DNA of 64,000 bases. Origin: Bidens hawaiensis. Lineage: Eukaryota; Streptophyta; Magnoliopsida; Asterales; Asteraceae. This document shows, piece by piece, positions 11,175-21,989 of this stretch; within the stretch, counting starts at the first letter, position 1, and every line of letters begins with the position of its first letter. A program made the position numbers and the translations under genes. The notes under the pieces were generated by a model. The model was not told the origin of the DNA and made no database searches. It saw nothing but the letters and a program-made list of their open reading frames with translations. The DNA lies in assembly GCA_021521415.1 (NCBI GenBank), contig JAIQDT010000229.1:1488001-1552000 (forward strand), given 5' to 3'.

Positions 11175-12035
11175 TTTTGGTGGTTGTGTATATTTGGTGT
11201 GTTTTTGTATGTATAGGCTTTTGTTTAATAATAACTATTTTTGTTTTGTTTTCTTTTGTTGTTTTTTTTGAATTATATGGTGGACACTTTTGGCCCTTTG
11301 AGTATGAGTGTGTGTTTACGTTTGACAAAAATCGTCTTATAGGGATAAGGGTGTGCAAACAGGTCAAGGATACCAGATCTAACTCTTTTGTAAATAATCA
11401 GGTCTAATTGTTTTGGGTCTTGTGGGTCTTACAAGATTTTATGTAAGGAGAAAATGGTCAAACCCGTGAGACCCGATCTGGATCTGAACCCATTTAATGG
11501 TATTATTAGGATCCAAGAACCGACCATATTGTAAATCACCAGGTTGGGTCTCGTGAGTCTTACCTGGTTTATGGTCAGTCACCCTTAAAAATCAGACAAT
11601 TCAAGTTTTAACTATTTTTGTTTTGTTTATTTACTCTCTGTGTGTATGTTTGGTGTTATGTATAGCTTTTGTTTTATCAAGTTAACTAAAGTATTTTTGT
11701 TTTGTTATTTTGAATGATATGGTGTACACTTTTGGTTCTTTGATTAGGTGTGTTTACGTTTTGACAAAAATAGATGCGGGTGTGTAAAAGGGTCCGACAT
11801 GCGAGACTTTGCCTCACCCTATTGTAAATAACCGGGTATGACTGGTTCAGGTCTCGCGGGTCTTAATCGGTTTGTGTAAGTAGAAAATGGTCAGACCCGA
11901 CCCGGCCCCGGGCATGTGTAATGACATTCTTAGGATCCGAGAACCGATCCTATTGTAAGCAAACGGGTATAATCTGGGTTGGGTCTTGCAGGTCTTACCC
12001 GGTTTTTGCTCACTCCTAAAAATTGACAGTTCATG
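11175..12035. repeat. ~430-bp tandem duplication covering the bromodomain-gene 5' flank
   Basis: Copy A 11175-11610 and copy B 11635-12035 share TATGTATAGGCTTTTGTTT, ATTTTTGTTTTGTT, ATATGGTGTACACTTTTGG, GTGTGTTTACGTTTTGAC, AAAAATGGTCAGACCCG-like and GGATCC(A/G)AGAACCGA blocks in the same order. Copy A touches the start codon side of the gene, so the duplication includes its 5' UTR and core promoter region. Confidence 0.7.
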
Positions 12036-12739
12036 TTCAGGTTGAACTTGTCATGTTCGTGGCAGCTCATGAGAAAATTGGTTTGTGATCGTGTTCATGT
12101 GTCTAGCATGACTTTTAGTTTGTGTTGGTTAGATTTTGATATGTTAATAAGACACGGCGTATTTGAGACCTTTGTTTTGTTGTCTGCTAAAAGAAAAATC
12201 GTTGAAGATGTCTTTCGTCATAGTTGTGTGTTTATTAAGACAAATGTTTATAATTTGAGAATATACCAAGATTCTATAATATGTGGGTTGTGTTAAAACT
12301 TGACGCGTCATTTTTTTTAAGGAATTAAAATCATCTAAAGATATAATTAGAGGAATTTAGAATTAAAATTTATGAAGATACATGAAATTAGAAAGAATTA
12401 GAACTTGTTAAATTAATTAAAACTTACTGGAGAAATTGGAATGTGGTCAGTGGTGGTGGTGGGTGGGAAATATAAGGGTAGGCAATATCGATTAAAATAG
12501 CATTCCAATCCAAAGGATTCCTGTTGATAAATAAGCACATATGGTGTGTTGATTTTTAAACAAGCTGGAACATAATTACATTAGTGGCGGCGGAATAATG
12601 ATGACTTCAACACTGGTGGCGGAGGTGGTGGTCCTAAAAAATAAAAATGGTGGTGGAGTGGTGTGGTGGTATTCATGGCGGCATTGACAGTGGAACGAGG
12701 TTGTGGCAGAGGTGATGATAGTGCCTAAGAAGTTTATAA
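12036..12739. other. Intergenic, no gene recognised
   Basis: AT-rich to 12570, then a GGTGGTGG-rich low-complexity stretch (12580-12700). Open frames here are short, unrelated to anything I recognise, and low in complexity. Confidence 0.4.
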
Positions 12740-13687
12740 GGCTGAGGGGTGCGGAGCGCGAGAAGGGGCGCGAAAGCCCATCCGCTCGCGCCCCGGGGCG
12801 CGAGCACCACACCACCGAGGCGCGAGAGGGGCGCGAGAGGGGCGCGAGCGCGGAAAAAGAGGCAGGCGCGGATGGGCTAGCGGCTGGGAAGAGCGTGAGG
12901 GAGCCTGGGAATGCGTGAATAGAGCCGTTGGGCTCTTTATGTTTATTAAAAAAAAAAAATTATTAGGAATTAATAATAATCTATAAAGAAAACTTTGCTC
13001 TGTTTAAAGAATCCAATTCCTTTCTGGGTTTTGTTCACGACCCACCAAACTCTAATGGGTCGAAGGCAGATTGACCCACAACCCACGCGTTGGCTCGTTC
13101 TCTTCATTGCTCTGTTTTCTTGCTCGTTTGCGTTCATGTTTGTGTACGTGATTATTAGACCCAATGAAGGGGTTGAACTGGAGCCTGTGGAAGAAGGTGT
13201 TGATGGTGGGTGTTGTAGAGGAATTGATGGGTTTGGGTTATGGGGTCCTGCTGTGAAATGGGGGGGTGTTTTTAAGGTGAATAGTTCTGTTGAGTGTTGT
13301 ATGGCTTGTAACGGAACAAAAACAAAGAACGAAAAAAAATTGGTATGATCGTTTTTGTTATGTTCGTTATAGTACCGGAATTAAAACAAAACGCGTCGAG
13401 TCTACGCAAATTCAGTGAGTTTTAGTCATATTCGTTAAGGTAGCGGAACTAAAACAAAAAATAACTCCGATCAGATTTTTTAATAATACGTTTTTTTAAT
13501 ACATTTATAAAAAAATAAAAAAAAAACCGCTCGCGCCCCCTCTCGCGCCCCTCCACACCAGGGCCAGGGGCGCGAGCGAGGGCTCCAACACCCATCTTAT
13601 CAAGTTTCTCTCTCTGCCACACGTCACAATATTATTGGCTGGCGCCCCCACTCGCGCCCCCTCTCTCGCCCCCCACACCCCTCAGCC
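12740..13687 (+). mobile_element. PIF/Harbinger-like (Pack-type) element carrying a captured exon
   Basis: Left end GGCTGAGGGGTG at 12740 and right end CACCCCTCAGCC at 13687 are perfect inverted repeats of 12 bp, extending with mismatches to about 30 bp. A 3-bp TAA is present on both sides (12737-12739 and 13688-13690), the TSD expected of PIF/Harbinger. Both subterminal zones (12750-12880 and 13529-13675) repeat GGCGCGAG/CTCGCGCC, far more GC-rich than the surroundings. Between them lies a gene-like exon (13055-13312). No transposase is encoded, so it would depend on an enzyme supplied elsewhere. Confidence 0.75.
13055..13348 (+). pseudogene. Captured first exon of a single-pass membrane protein gene
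   Basis: The frame opens with an ATG followed by a basic stretch (MGRRQ..RW), then a hydrophobic signal-anchor at about residues 12-34, then an extracytoplasmic-looking Cys-rich part with GGCCRGI, LWGPAVKWG, FKVNSS and ECCMACN. That pattern of CC, W and CxxC resembles a conserved, uncharacterised plant protein with a PAN/apple-like Cys region, recalled from memory only. Similarity stops about 13312, after which the frame runs into low-complexity codons and ends. It is an isolated first exon inside a transposon, so probably not a working gene. The parent gene is not in this window. Confidence 0.5.
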
Positions 13688-14640
13688 TAATAATTACAGT
13701 TTCATTTATTGTTCAACCAAACAATACATTCGAATTCAACTAACTCGAATTTCAATATCACTAAATTATAGTAGAATAAACACCCTTTAATAGTTTAAAA
13801 TTACACGATATCAAACTTATTTAGAATTACAAAATATCAAACTTAATGAAAAGTAAATAGTTGGATAAAAGAATGGTAAGAAATTTATAAGTTATATTCT
13901 ATGAATTAATTTTTTTTTATTCTAGGGGCTATAATTTGTTTAGCCGTAAGTTAGGTTATTGTAGGAATAATGGCTAGCTACTTAGAGGTCGCCTATTTCG
14001 TAAATATTCAACCTTTATTGGTGATAATTGAAACCCACGTTTATCATATTGATGTAAATTATTTTAATAGCGACACCTCTCTCTAAAGTTCATATTTAAA
14101 TTTTATCTATTGAGTATTTGTAGGACTCGAACACGTACCATTACCAATATACTGAAAATAAACATCATGTGTAATTAACGGCTAACGCAAGAGGTCATTT
14201 ATGTGTAGATGCAAATGACTCCTTCAAAACTATTCTCTATCTACACCATCTAATATAATGAGATGAAAACTAGTACCGCAAACATAAGAATTAAAAGAAA
14301 ATAGTTTACAACCAAATCTAACTTATCAACACAACGTATTGCAAGATGGCATTTTTGGTTTGCTAAGTATATACAATACAACATGATACATATATAGGAT
14401 GGTTAAAGTTAAAAAGATGCATAAGTGTAAAAAGCGAAGGAAGCCAATTTGTATGTTGATACAGTCCAATCTAAGAATAAGACAAAGTGGTATACTTACC
14501 ATCCTTAATGGGGAATCATAAGGGCGGATAACCCCAACCCCCCCCCCCCCCCCCCCACCACCCACACACACCACACCACACAAATGCATTATGAGCCGTT
14601 ATATAGGCATAGGCGTTTTATACAATAATGCCCTATATGT
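13688..14640. other. Intergenic, no gene; 19-bp poly-C tract at 14538-14556
   Basis: AT-rich non-coding DNA. The only notable feature is a pure cytosine run followed by a CCACCACACAC stretch. A reverse-strand GTTCGAGTCC word near 14107-14117 looks like a box B but no box A partner or tRNA fold was seen. Confidence 0.4.
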
Positions 14641-14885
14641 AATGTTTTCATAACTGGATCGGATAACCAACCAGTTGGTTCACCGGTCGAACCGGTCAGG
14701 CCAGCCGAACGACTTTTGCTTAAAAAATGCTGGAAAAAGGATTTCTCAAAAAAAATTTATTTTTTAATAGAGAAACCAGTTCCGTCGGTCCAGTTTTCCA
14801 AAAACCGGATGAACTGTATAGAACCAGATCTATTAGTGAACCGAATTCCGGTCGAACTGATTTGACCAGCCGGTCAGGTCCCAAC
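14640..14885. repeat. ACCGGTC-rich dispersed repeat with loose inverted ends
   Basis: AACCGGTC, GGTCGAAC and CCAGCCGGTC words recur in both orientations at the two ends around an A-rich centre. Probable MITE remnant; no TSD defined. Confidence 0.35.
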
Positions 14886-15102
14886 AACATGAAGTGTGAA
14901 TGATAAGGGTGGCCCTGAATTTTCTAGGGAGGTGCAACAATGAGGCTTGACACAACGAGTTTTGATTGGTTAGTTGTTAAGATTAATTTATTAAACGTGT
15001 ATATTGGGTCTACAGTTGTTTACAATTTTAGCAACAAACACTACAACATGACTTTTATGATTTGAAATGTGGGTACCATTTGTTTCAACCAATATAATTA
15101 TA

Positions 15103-16060
15103 CTAGATTTTATTCCCCGTATTACGAGGTTGTTTTATATTATTCGTTTTTAATATTTATATATCTATATATTTGAATTTTAATTTTATTTATAATAAAA
15201 AGTTAATAATTAATATACTTGAGATTTGATTATAAAATAATTTCACAAATAAATGATATGTTATAATCTGGTTTAAAAGCTATTCGGGTTTGGTGATACC
15301 CATTGCCCGTTTATTTTCTTTATTATAAAATTGTTTCTTAATTATAAATAATATCTTTTTTTAAATAAAATAGGATATTAATTTTTAGTATATCCCTATT
15401 TTATAGGATTTTCATATCAAATATTCGATGAGATTAATTTTTAATATAATGAGATATTATAACCCGTTTAAGAGCTATATGAGTTTGGTGAGACCTTTAC
15501 CCGTGAATTCGGGTCAAATGCGTGAGAAGTCTTCATTTACAAATAAATCAATCTGATGGCTTGAGAGAATGGTTTTTTTACATTTTTTGTTTTTTAGTAT
15601 TTATTTTTTAGATTTTAATTTTCTTTATTGTAAGAAAGTTAATAATATACTTAGGGTTTGATGATGAAAGGGTTTCATAAATAAATGATATGTTATAACC
15701 GTTTAAAAGCTATCTGGATTTGGTGACCCATGACCCGCTTATGTTTTTAACTATAAAACTGTTTGTTAATTATAAATAATATCTTTTTTTATAAATTGAA
15801 TATTAAATTTTAGTATATCCCTATTTTATAGGATTTTCATATCAAATAATTGGTAAAATTAATTTTTAATTTAATGAGATGTTATAACCCGTTTAAGAAC
15901 TATATGGTTTTGGTAAGACCCATACCCATGAATTTGGGTTAAATCAATGAGAGATTTCCATTTAAAAATCAAGCAATCTGGTGGCTTCCATAAAAGGGAG
16001 AACGATCACATCGCGACACGTAGGATTTTAGAGTTTTCATTTATATATATTATAGATAGA
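15103..16060 (-). mobile_element. Non-autonomous Helitron, both ends present
   Basis: On the minus strand it begins TCTATCTATAATATATATAA (at 16060) after an A and ends CTAG (at 15103) before a T, the A|T insertion context of Helitrons. A short hairpin CCTCGTA..TACGGGG lies 11-12 nt before the CTAG end, also as expected. The interior is an imperfect ~440-bp tandem duplication (15135-15570 and 15580-16010). No Rep/helicase coding. 958 bp. Confidence 0.7.
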
Positions 16061-16138
16061 TTGTCTACTTATTTTTTGATTTATATTATATATATATATA
16101 TATTTAATTAACTCACATATTTACCTAAGAGCATTCTC

Positions 16139-16423
16139 ATTCAGTTCTTCATCTTCATCTCTATCACTAAAAACGTTATATTTTCTCTCTCTGATTTTCA
16201 ATTAAATAATATTTTTTTATACTTTTATCATTACATTTTCTCTCTCATTCACTCACAATTACTTTCAAAAATATTAAAAAATTATAGAGATAAACAGTGC
16301 GCTTCTCCAAATTTAACTATGAACAGTAACATTTTCACTCTCCTCTTCTCACAACCATTTTTAACCATCTCTAAAAAATGGAGAGCGCCCTCACATAATT
16401 TGGAGAATCCATTGAAAATGCTC
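16139..16423. mobile_element. Tourist-like MITE with TAA target duplication
   Basis: Ends GAGCATTCTCATTC and the mirror ATTGAAAATGCTC, flanked on both sides by TAA (16136-16138, 16424-16426). 285 bp, no coding. A second truncated left end of the same family starts near 17382 (AAGAGCATTCTCAACCC). Confidence 0.7.
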
Positions 16424-16585
16424 TAACAAGTTATATTTTTTGGGTTTAAACTTTTTACACCAGTCGTAACGCCTAAAGTTTGGTAGTATGAGTTTGAACG
16501 TTATAGGATAAAAAAACAATGAAAAGATCATGTTTTGATACCTTTTGTTATCATATCACCATCATCTTTTTGAGTATTCTATTTA

Positions 16586-17273
16586 GGCGGGTTCGTTTCA
16601 CGGACTTTTTTTAAAGAATTTGGAATTGGAATTGGAATTGGAATGGAATGGAATGTTTGAGAATCCCTATCATATGTTTGGTTGGTTAATATGTATTGGA
16701 ACTAGAATCTTCTTCATTCTCGGTTTTTTTTTACGAGGACAACGAAGGAAACGTTTTAGTTCTTTTACATTTTTCGTTTTTGATTTATATTTTGAGTTAT
16801 GATTTTTTTATTAATTTTTTTGAATTTTTTAGGGGTTTTTATTGTTAATAAAAACCCCTAAAAAAATTCAAAAAAATTAATAAAAAAAATCATAACTCAA
16901 AATATAAATCAAAAACGAAAAATGTAAAAAAACTAAAACGTTTCCGCCTTTGCCCTCGTTCTTCAAGAAAAAAAACGACTCGAAACCCGTTCCGACCCTA
17001 ACCTTTTGACCCTAACCCGTTCCGACCCATGACCCGTTTCGAGCCAACCCAACCCATTTGCCACCCCTAGTGATTAGGGTTAATAAAACAATCATTTATT
17101 TTTCATAACAATTCTTATAAAATAGGTGGGATTTAAAATCACATGAAATGTGGAATTTGATGGGATTTAGTTTCCATTTTTATTCGTTCATTTAATGAAA
17201 CGAACATATCAATTCATGGGATTTAAAATCTCATTCCTTAGAATTCCTTCCAAATCTTTGAAACGAACAAGAC
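16586..17273. mobile_element. MITE with GTTCGTTTCA ends, carrying a nested palindrome
   Basis: Left GGCGGGTTCGTTTCA and right TGAAACGAACAAGACC form imperfect inverted ends; GGAATTGGAATT words follow on the left and AATTCCTTCCAAAT on the right. A second element, the palindrome at 16727-16975, sits inside. No coding content. Confidence 0.55.
16727..16975. repeat. Near-perfect ~120-bp-arm palindrome (foldback)
   Basis: 16727-16849 is mirrored by 16850-16975: TTTTTTAGGGGTTTTTATT meets AATAAAAACCCCTAAAAAA at the centre with almost no loop, and the arms continue through the ATAACTCAAAATATAAATC block. The arms are the same family as the arms of 5253-5800. Confidence 0.85.
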
Positions 17274-17381
17274 CTTTGATTTATTATATTGAGTACTTAA
17301 AAAAAAATCATGCTGACTACAACGCATATATAAACACAATCGTTTTATATCATAAACACAATCGTTTGTATACCATATATA

Positions 17382-17823
17382 AGAGCATTCTCAACCCATT
17401 CTCTAAATTTATGAGAGAGTTTTGCAAATTATAGAATAGAGTTTTAAGCGGTTGCGAGTAGATTATAGAGAAAAAGTATGTGATTGTTTGTAAATTCGGG
17501 GAAACTTTGTTTGCCCCCTATTTATTTTTTTAATATATGTTGAATTAGTTTAGAGTAAAGAAGAAAGAAAACTATAATAACAAATGTATAAAAAATATTA
17601 TTTAATTGAATATGAAAAAGAAATATAATGATTTTTAATGTAATTATAGAGATAGGGATGTGGGAAAGGTTGGGAGTGCTCAAAATGAAATAAATAAAGA
17701 CATAAAACACCCCTAGGTCCAAATAGCGTATGTACCCCGTTTGTAAGTTTAAATAAAGCCAATTTGTTGTAACTAAGGACACGTGTTTAAAAAATATATA
17801 AAGCCCGTTAACATAAGTTAACA
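17382..17823. other. AT-rich intergenic DNA with a truncated MITE end
   Basis: Starts with the GAGCATTCTCA end of the 16139-16423 MITE family; its right end is not found. The rest is AT-rich with no gene recognised. Confidence 0.35.
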
Positions 17824-18440
17824 TTAGGGCTGTCAGACTGTTCGCCGCTCGCTTTGAAATTACTCGGAGTATGATCGCTCGTTTTTCGCTCGATTGTAAA
17901 CAAACCGCTCCGCTCGGTTTGTAAACGAGCCAAGCAACGAGCAAAAGTCTGCTCGGTTCGGCTCGATTATTTTAAATTTATTTTATATATAATTATATAT
18001 TAACAAATATATAAATATATAGACAACACACATAAATAAGTATACAATTCTTTAAACCCTTTAACATTTTATCAATTCCGTCAATTTTATAGTTTTATTT
18101 GTTCACTTTAAATTTTCAGAATACAGAAGTTTGTTTACATGTTTATTATATCTCAGTTCAAATTTATTTCTCATAAAAAATTACAACTTATTACACGTTT
18201 GTCTGAAAACTACTAAGTTGTTTACAAAATACATTATTTACACCCTTTAAAGTTGTTTCTTATTGAAATTTTTAAAGTAAAAAAGAAATAAATAGCGCTC
18301 GATATTCGATAAAAAAATGCTCGATTTGATTTTGACTCGTTTCGGTTTTCCTCGGTTCGAATTTCAACCGTTCGGTTCGGTTGTAAAAAAGCCAAGCAAC
18401 AAGCAAGCATTCGCTCGGCTCGGCTCATGAACAACACTAC
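17824..18440. repeat. GCTCG-rich dispersed repeat with inverted ends
   Basis: Left side carries CGCTCGTTTTTCGCTCG and GCTCGGTTTGTAAACGAGCC, right side CGCTCGGCTCGGCTCATGAAC, separated by AT-rich DNA. Same class as 3700-4570. No gene. Confidence 0.5.
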
Positions 18441-19079
18441 TTAACATACCGACAATTCTAGGATATTGGTTCTTTAGATACTATAATCATAAAGCAAATC
18501 AAATGATGTTTGAACACATCGAATTAAGATAATACACGTCATGATTCCGGGCATGTGCCGATGTGTTGAAAATAGAAACATTGAGGCACAACTATGTAAA
18601 ATTGGAAGCCAAAAGGCCCAAAACTTCCTTCCATCTTTGAATCTTTTAAATTTTATGTTAAAGCTATGTGATTCTATGCATTTAAAAATAATCACATAAA
18701 AAATACACATGTCATCGTATTTCCATGTGTGAAGATTAAAAATTAATAAGCTATACTTTTTTTTTTCTTTATAAGAAAGAAAAAAAGAAAAAAAAATTAC
18801 ACTAATTCTGATAAAAAAAAAAATTTGACTTGAGAATGTCATATAATTTTTTTTCTAAAACAGAGTTTTTAAGTCATCAATCGAATGAGACAAATAAACA
18901 TCAATGTCATTACCATATTGTTTCGGACTCTCAATTAACAATGGCATCATAATGTATTTCTGTTTCATGCACATTCATGAGGGAAGATCGTAGATGCATA
19001 GAAGAACTAACCACATACTATGACACCTACTCATGAACTGCTAACTCATTTAGAGGATAGTATTGGTGATGACGATCAA
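18441..19079. other. AT-rich intergenic stretch
   Basis: No gene recognised. The last part (about 18990-19079) may be decayed upstream sequence of the CACTA relic that follows. Confidence 0.35.
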
Positions 19080-19365
19080 TAAAAAATACAACTAATTAAC
19101 GATATAGAAAAAGCATTATATGTCAGCTATGAATTTTTTTCAAAATTTAGTGTTGTGTTGAATTTGTTTAACTTAAGGTCAAATTAAGGATGTAGCGATA
19201 AAACTTTTAAAATCTATTAAAGTTAGGGCATACGTCCAATCACTCATCACGTTATGCATATCACTCTTGTTCCCTAACCACGCTACCTGTAAGTGCACGG
19301 ATTTGGTATTCGCAGCTGTTCGAACAGGATAAGGGTAGTTTAGTCTTTATGTTAATGTATAAAGG

Positions 19366-19592
19366 CTCATTCGCTAAGCATGTTTAGCGAATGAGGCCTC
19401 ATTCGTTAGAGACTAGGCTATTCGTTAATTTAAGAGCCCATTCGTTACTACAGTGTAACGAATGGTGGCTCAATTCGTTAAGGTATACCCATTCGCTAAG
19501 GGTGTTTAGCGAATGGGGCTATGGAAAGACCTTATTCGTTAACCTTGTTAACGAATGAGAGGTCACATTCGTTACTACAGTTATAACGAATG
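19366..19592. promoter_or_regulatory. Array of five short hairpins upstream of an LTR TATA box
   Basis: 19366-19395 (12-bp perfect stem around GCATGT), 19439-19464 (9-10 bp), 19488-19517 (12-bp perfect stem around GGGTGT), 19534-19556 (10-bp perfect stem around CTT) and 19566-19592 (9 bp). All share the core ATTCGYTAA/TTARCGAAT; unpaired copies of the core lie between them. The TATA box begins 9 bp after the last one. Confidence 0.85.
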
Positions 19593-19600
19593 AGCCCAAC

Positions 19601-19610
19601 CTATAAATAG
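19601..19610 (+). promoter_or_regulatory. LTR TATA box
   Basis: CTATAAATAG, a near-consensus plant TATA, placed directly after the hairpin array and before a purine-rich leader. Marks the U3/R boundary zone of this LTR. Confidence 0.7.
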
Positions 19611-20474
19611 GCCTTCCATAGTTAGTTTGCAGAGAGAACTGTGCCATATTTATCCCCATGTAACGTTATGCTGGCGGATTCTCTCCAGGCTTAATGTATC
19701 GATCTCCATTAATGTATGAACACGACCTTAACGTATAGATTTGCGACTAGATTCCTGGCTCGTAAACGTTCGTATAACGTTTTCTCACTACCGCTTTCGG
19801 AAGGTAATGAGTTATTAGTTTAACACACCAAGCAAAAAATATGATGATTCAATGGGATTGGAAGTTGAAAAAATACATGCATGTCCATATAATTGCATGT
19901 TGTATAGAAATGAGCTAGAAAAGAAACATAAAAGTGTTACACATACGGTGAATCGAGGTATAAAGAAAAAAAAGTACTAAATGGATGAAATTGACGATGA
20001 TGTAACGAAAAATGAACCACCTGATGAAATGTTGTGATATTCCCTGTTTACTATTTTCAAATTAAAAAAAAAACAAAATTATTACGTTGGCATTTAGACG
20101 AGCATCATATTGTTGTGTTTCAAAATTATTCCAATAAGATCGATTGATGTAGAGGATAGAAGACGGTGAAGATAGAAAAAATTGATGCACACTTATACAT
20201 GCTCAATTCAACCATAGTGGATATATGATTTTTGTTTTGAATTTTTGTAGTCAAACATATAGACCCATTTTCATATGCCAATCAAATAATATGCACTTTT
20301 GCTTTTCTTAAATTTATGTATCCACCTATTTTAAATTGTAGATATGATAAAATCATTTTTGATTGGATCAAATATGAGCCTTCATAGAAGATGAAAAATG
20401 ATGGACAATAAATCAAAGAAAAGGTGACTAATCTAAAAATGTAAAGTCTAACTCATGATCTTAACCCAAATGTT

Positions 20475-20945
20475 ATGTTTTTAGGAGTGTACATGAGTCA
20501 TGTCACTCGCGAGCTACTTTAGAGTTGAGATTAGCCCGCAAAAAGCTTGAATCAAGTCGAAATAAAACGAGATTGATGTGCTTGAGCCTAAAAATAAGCT
20601 TGTTTATCAAACAAGGCCAAACAAGGCCGAGCCCTCGAGCCGACTTGAAGGCTTAAACAAGCATATGCAATTTTTATTTAATATATTTAACGCATATTTA
20701 TTTGGTAATTGTTACCATATATAAAATTATGATTAAATATAAAAAAATAATAATATTATGCTATATAAAAACTATAATTAAAAATATATATAAATAAATT
20801 AATAACTAGAGCCGAGATCGAGCTTGAAAAACTACTCACAAGCTGAACTTGAATTTTAGAAATAGAGCTCGGAGCGAGTTGCACTCAAGCTCTCTGTAAG
20901 TTAAACAAACCAAGCTTAAGCCTAGTCTAGTTAGGCTGATATTTT
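20475..20945. repeat. GAGCTT/AAGCTT-rich dispersed repeat
   Basis: Same class as 3700-4570: GTACATGAGTCATGTCACTCG at the left, AAACAAACCAAGCTTAAGCC at the right, AT-rich centre. Confidence 0.45.
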
Positions 20946-21989
20946 AGTTGAAGGAAATGAACACCCATTTATGATGATGACAAGGGAATGTTATTAATTA
21001 GGAGTCCCTTTTGTTAATAAATAAAAGCTTTTTAAGATGTCTTTGCATAAATGATGTAGTCTTTTGCCTTGATTATATTTTTACCCATGTCATACGTTGC
21101 CAAGTAGGACTCATGCTATTCATACTCTTTTTCATTACATTCTTGCTATTTAGTTAATCAAAGAAATAAACGCACTTATCCTATATTAGGCTTTCCAATA
21201 CAAGCAACCAAAAACCAAAGTGCGAAATTCAATAAATTTTGCTTCACTACCAACAACGAGCGACGAAAGACAGACCGTGCGGTAAGAAAAAAACCCGACC
21301 AGTTTCTCTTATAAAAAATTCCTCGTACAGAAAGGATTATCAGGTTTTAAAATATTGTGTTTTACTTTCCTCTTGATATCGAAAGCTTGCCTTCCCGCTA
21401 AGGATGCAACAAACGGCAAACTTGATGGACATCAAGAGTAGAGTGTAAAACTATTGGAAAAACAATGGTATAAATTTTAATCAGTTGTATAGGTTTTGAT
21501 AATGATTATTTAAACATATATGATTTGAATAATACTAGTTCATCATTAGTGACTGTATGCCACATACATGTCATTAAACACTTTATTAATCATCTTAAGT
21601 CATATTACACACGCTTAAAATCTAAAGCAACAAAATCCCTAAGACGAAGACGAAGACAAAAGAGATTGATTTTCTGCATTCATCTCTCTTTTATAAGCCC
21701 AACATGAATATCCTAAACGCAAGCTACATCCACCTCGATCCAACTTTCTCATTAGCCCAGATATCCATCAGAATTTTAACATGAGAAGTTAAAACCAAAA
21801 GCTAATAAAAATTCAAATAATATTTACTCGGTATATTTAATCAATTAATCTTGTATGGCTGTTTTCTATTTGGATTGAAACAAGCTTATTTAGGTAGTAT
21901 GTAAAGTTTAGATATTCTTACACTCATCATATAACAATGCCAATTTATATAGATGTCAAATATGAGCATTTGTTTCAATTAACACTATC
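20946..21989. other. Intergenic, no gene recognised
   Basis: AT-rich DNA. No protein, RNA gene or clear transposon end was recognised. Confidence 0.4.

Larger units (their letters stand above)
19288..19827 (+). mobile_element. LTR (solo) with hairpin array, inserted in the CACTA relic
   Basis: Starts TGTAAGTGCACGG and ends TTTAACACA. Boundaries agree with the interruption of TNP2 homology. It contains five hairpins (19366-19592), a TATA box CTATAAATAG at 19601, and a downstream CAGAGAGAACTG leader. No second LTR or internal region is seen, so it is called solo. The flanks are CTACC and CACCA, so a TSD is not clean. Confidence 0.6.
19080..20095 (+). pseudogene. CACTA (En/Spm) TNP2 transposase relic, split by an LTR
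   Basis: Two pieces read as TNP2 (Transposase_21) in order. The first (about 19100-19250) has IEKALY, FFSKFSVVLNLFNL and SDKTF, matching the plant word pattern for this protein. The second (19852-20040) has MGLEVEKIHACPYNC, MLYRNE and a PPDEML word that corresponds to the region before the DDE core. Stops and frameshifts are present in both. Between them an LTR (19288-19827) has inserted. TNP2 binds and cuts CACTA ends; this copy is dead. Confidence 0.65.

Noticed and set aside
12033..12296. 87-codon open frame upstream of the bromodomain gene
   Set aside because: No recognised motif, AT-biased composition, no leader signals; treated as chance.
14107..14117. Reverse-strand GTTCGAGTCC box B-like word (another near 28980)
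   Set aside because: No matching box A at the right distance and no cloverleaf; not called as tRNA or SINE.
17522..18842. Minus-strand open frames of 140, 67 and 122 codons
   Set aside because: Phe/Ile/Lys-rich AT-derived translations in repeat DNA; no domain seen.
19283..19832. CTACC / CACCA as TSD of the hairpin LTR
   Set aside because: Only three of five bases agree whichever end is used; insertion is supported by the split TNP2 homology instead.
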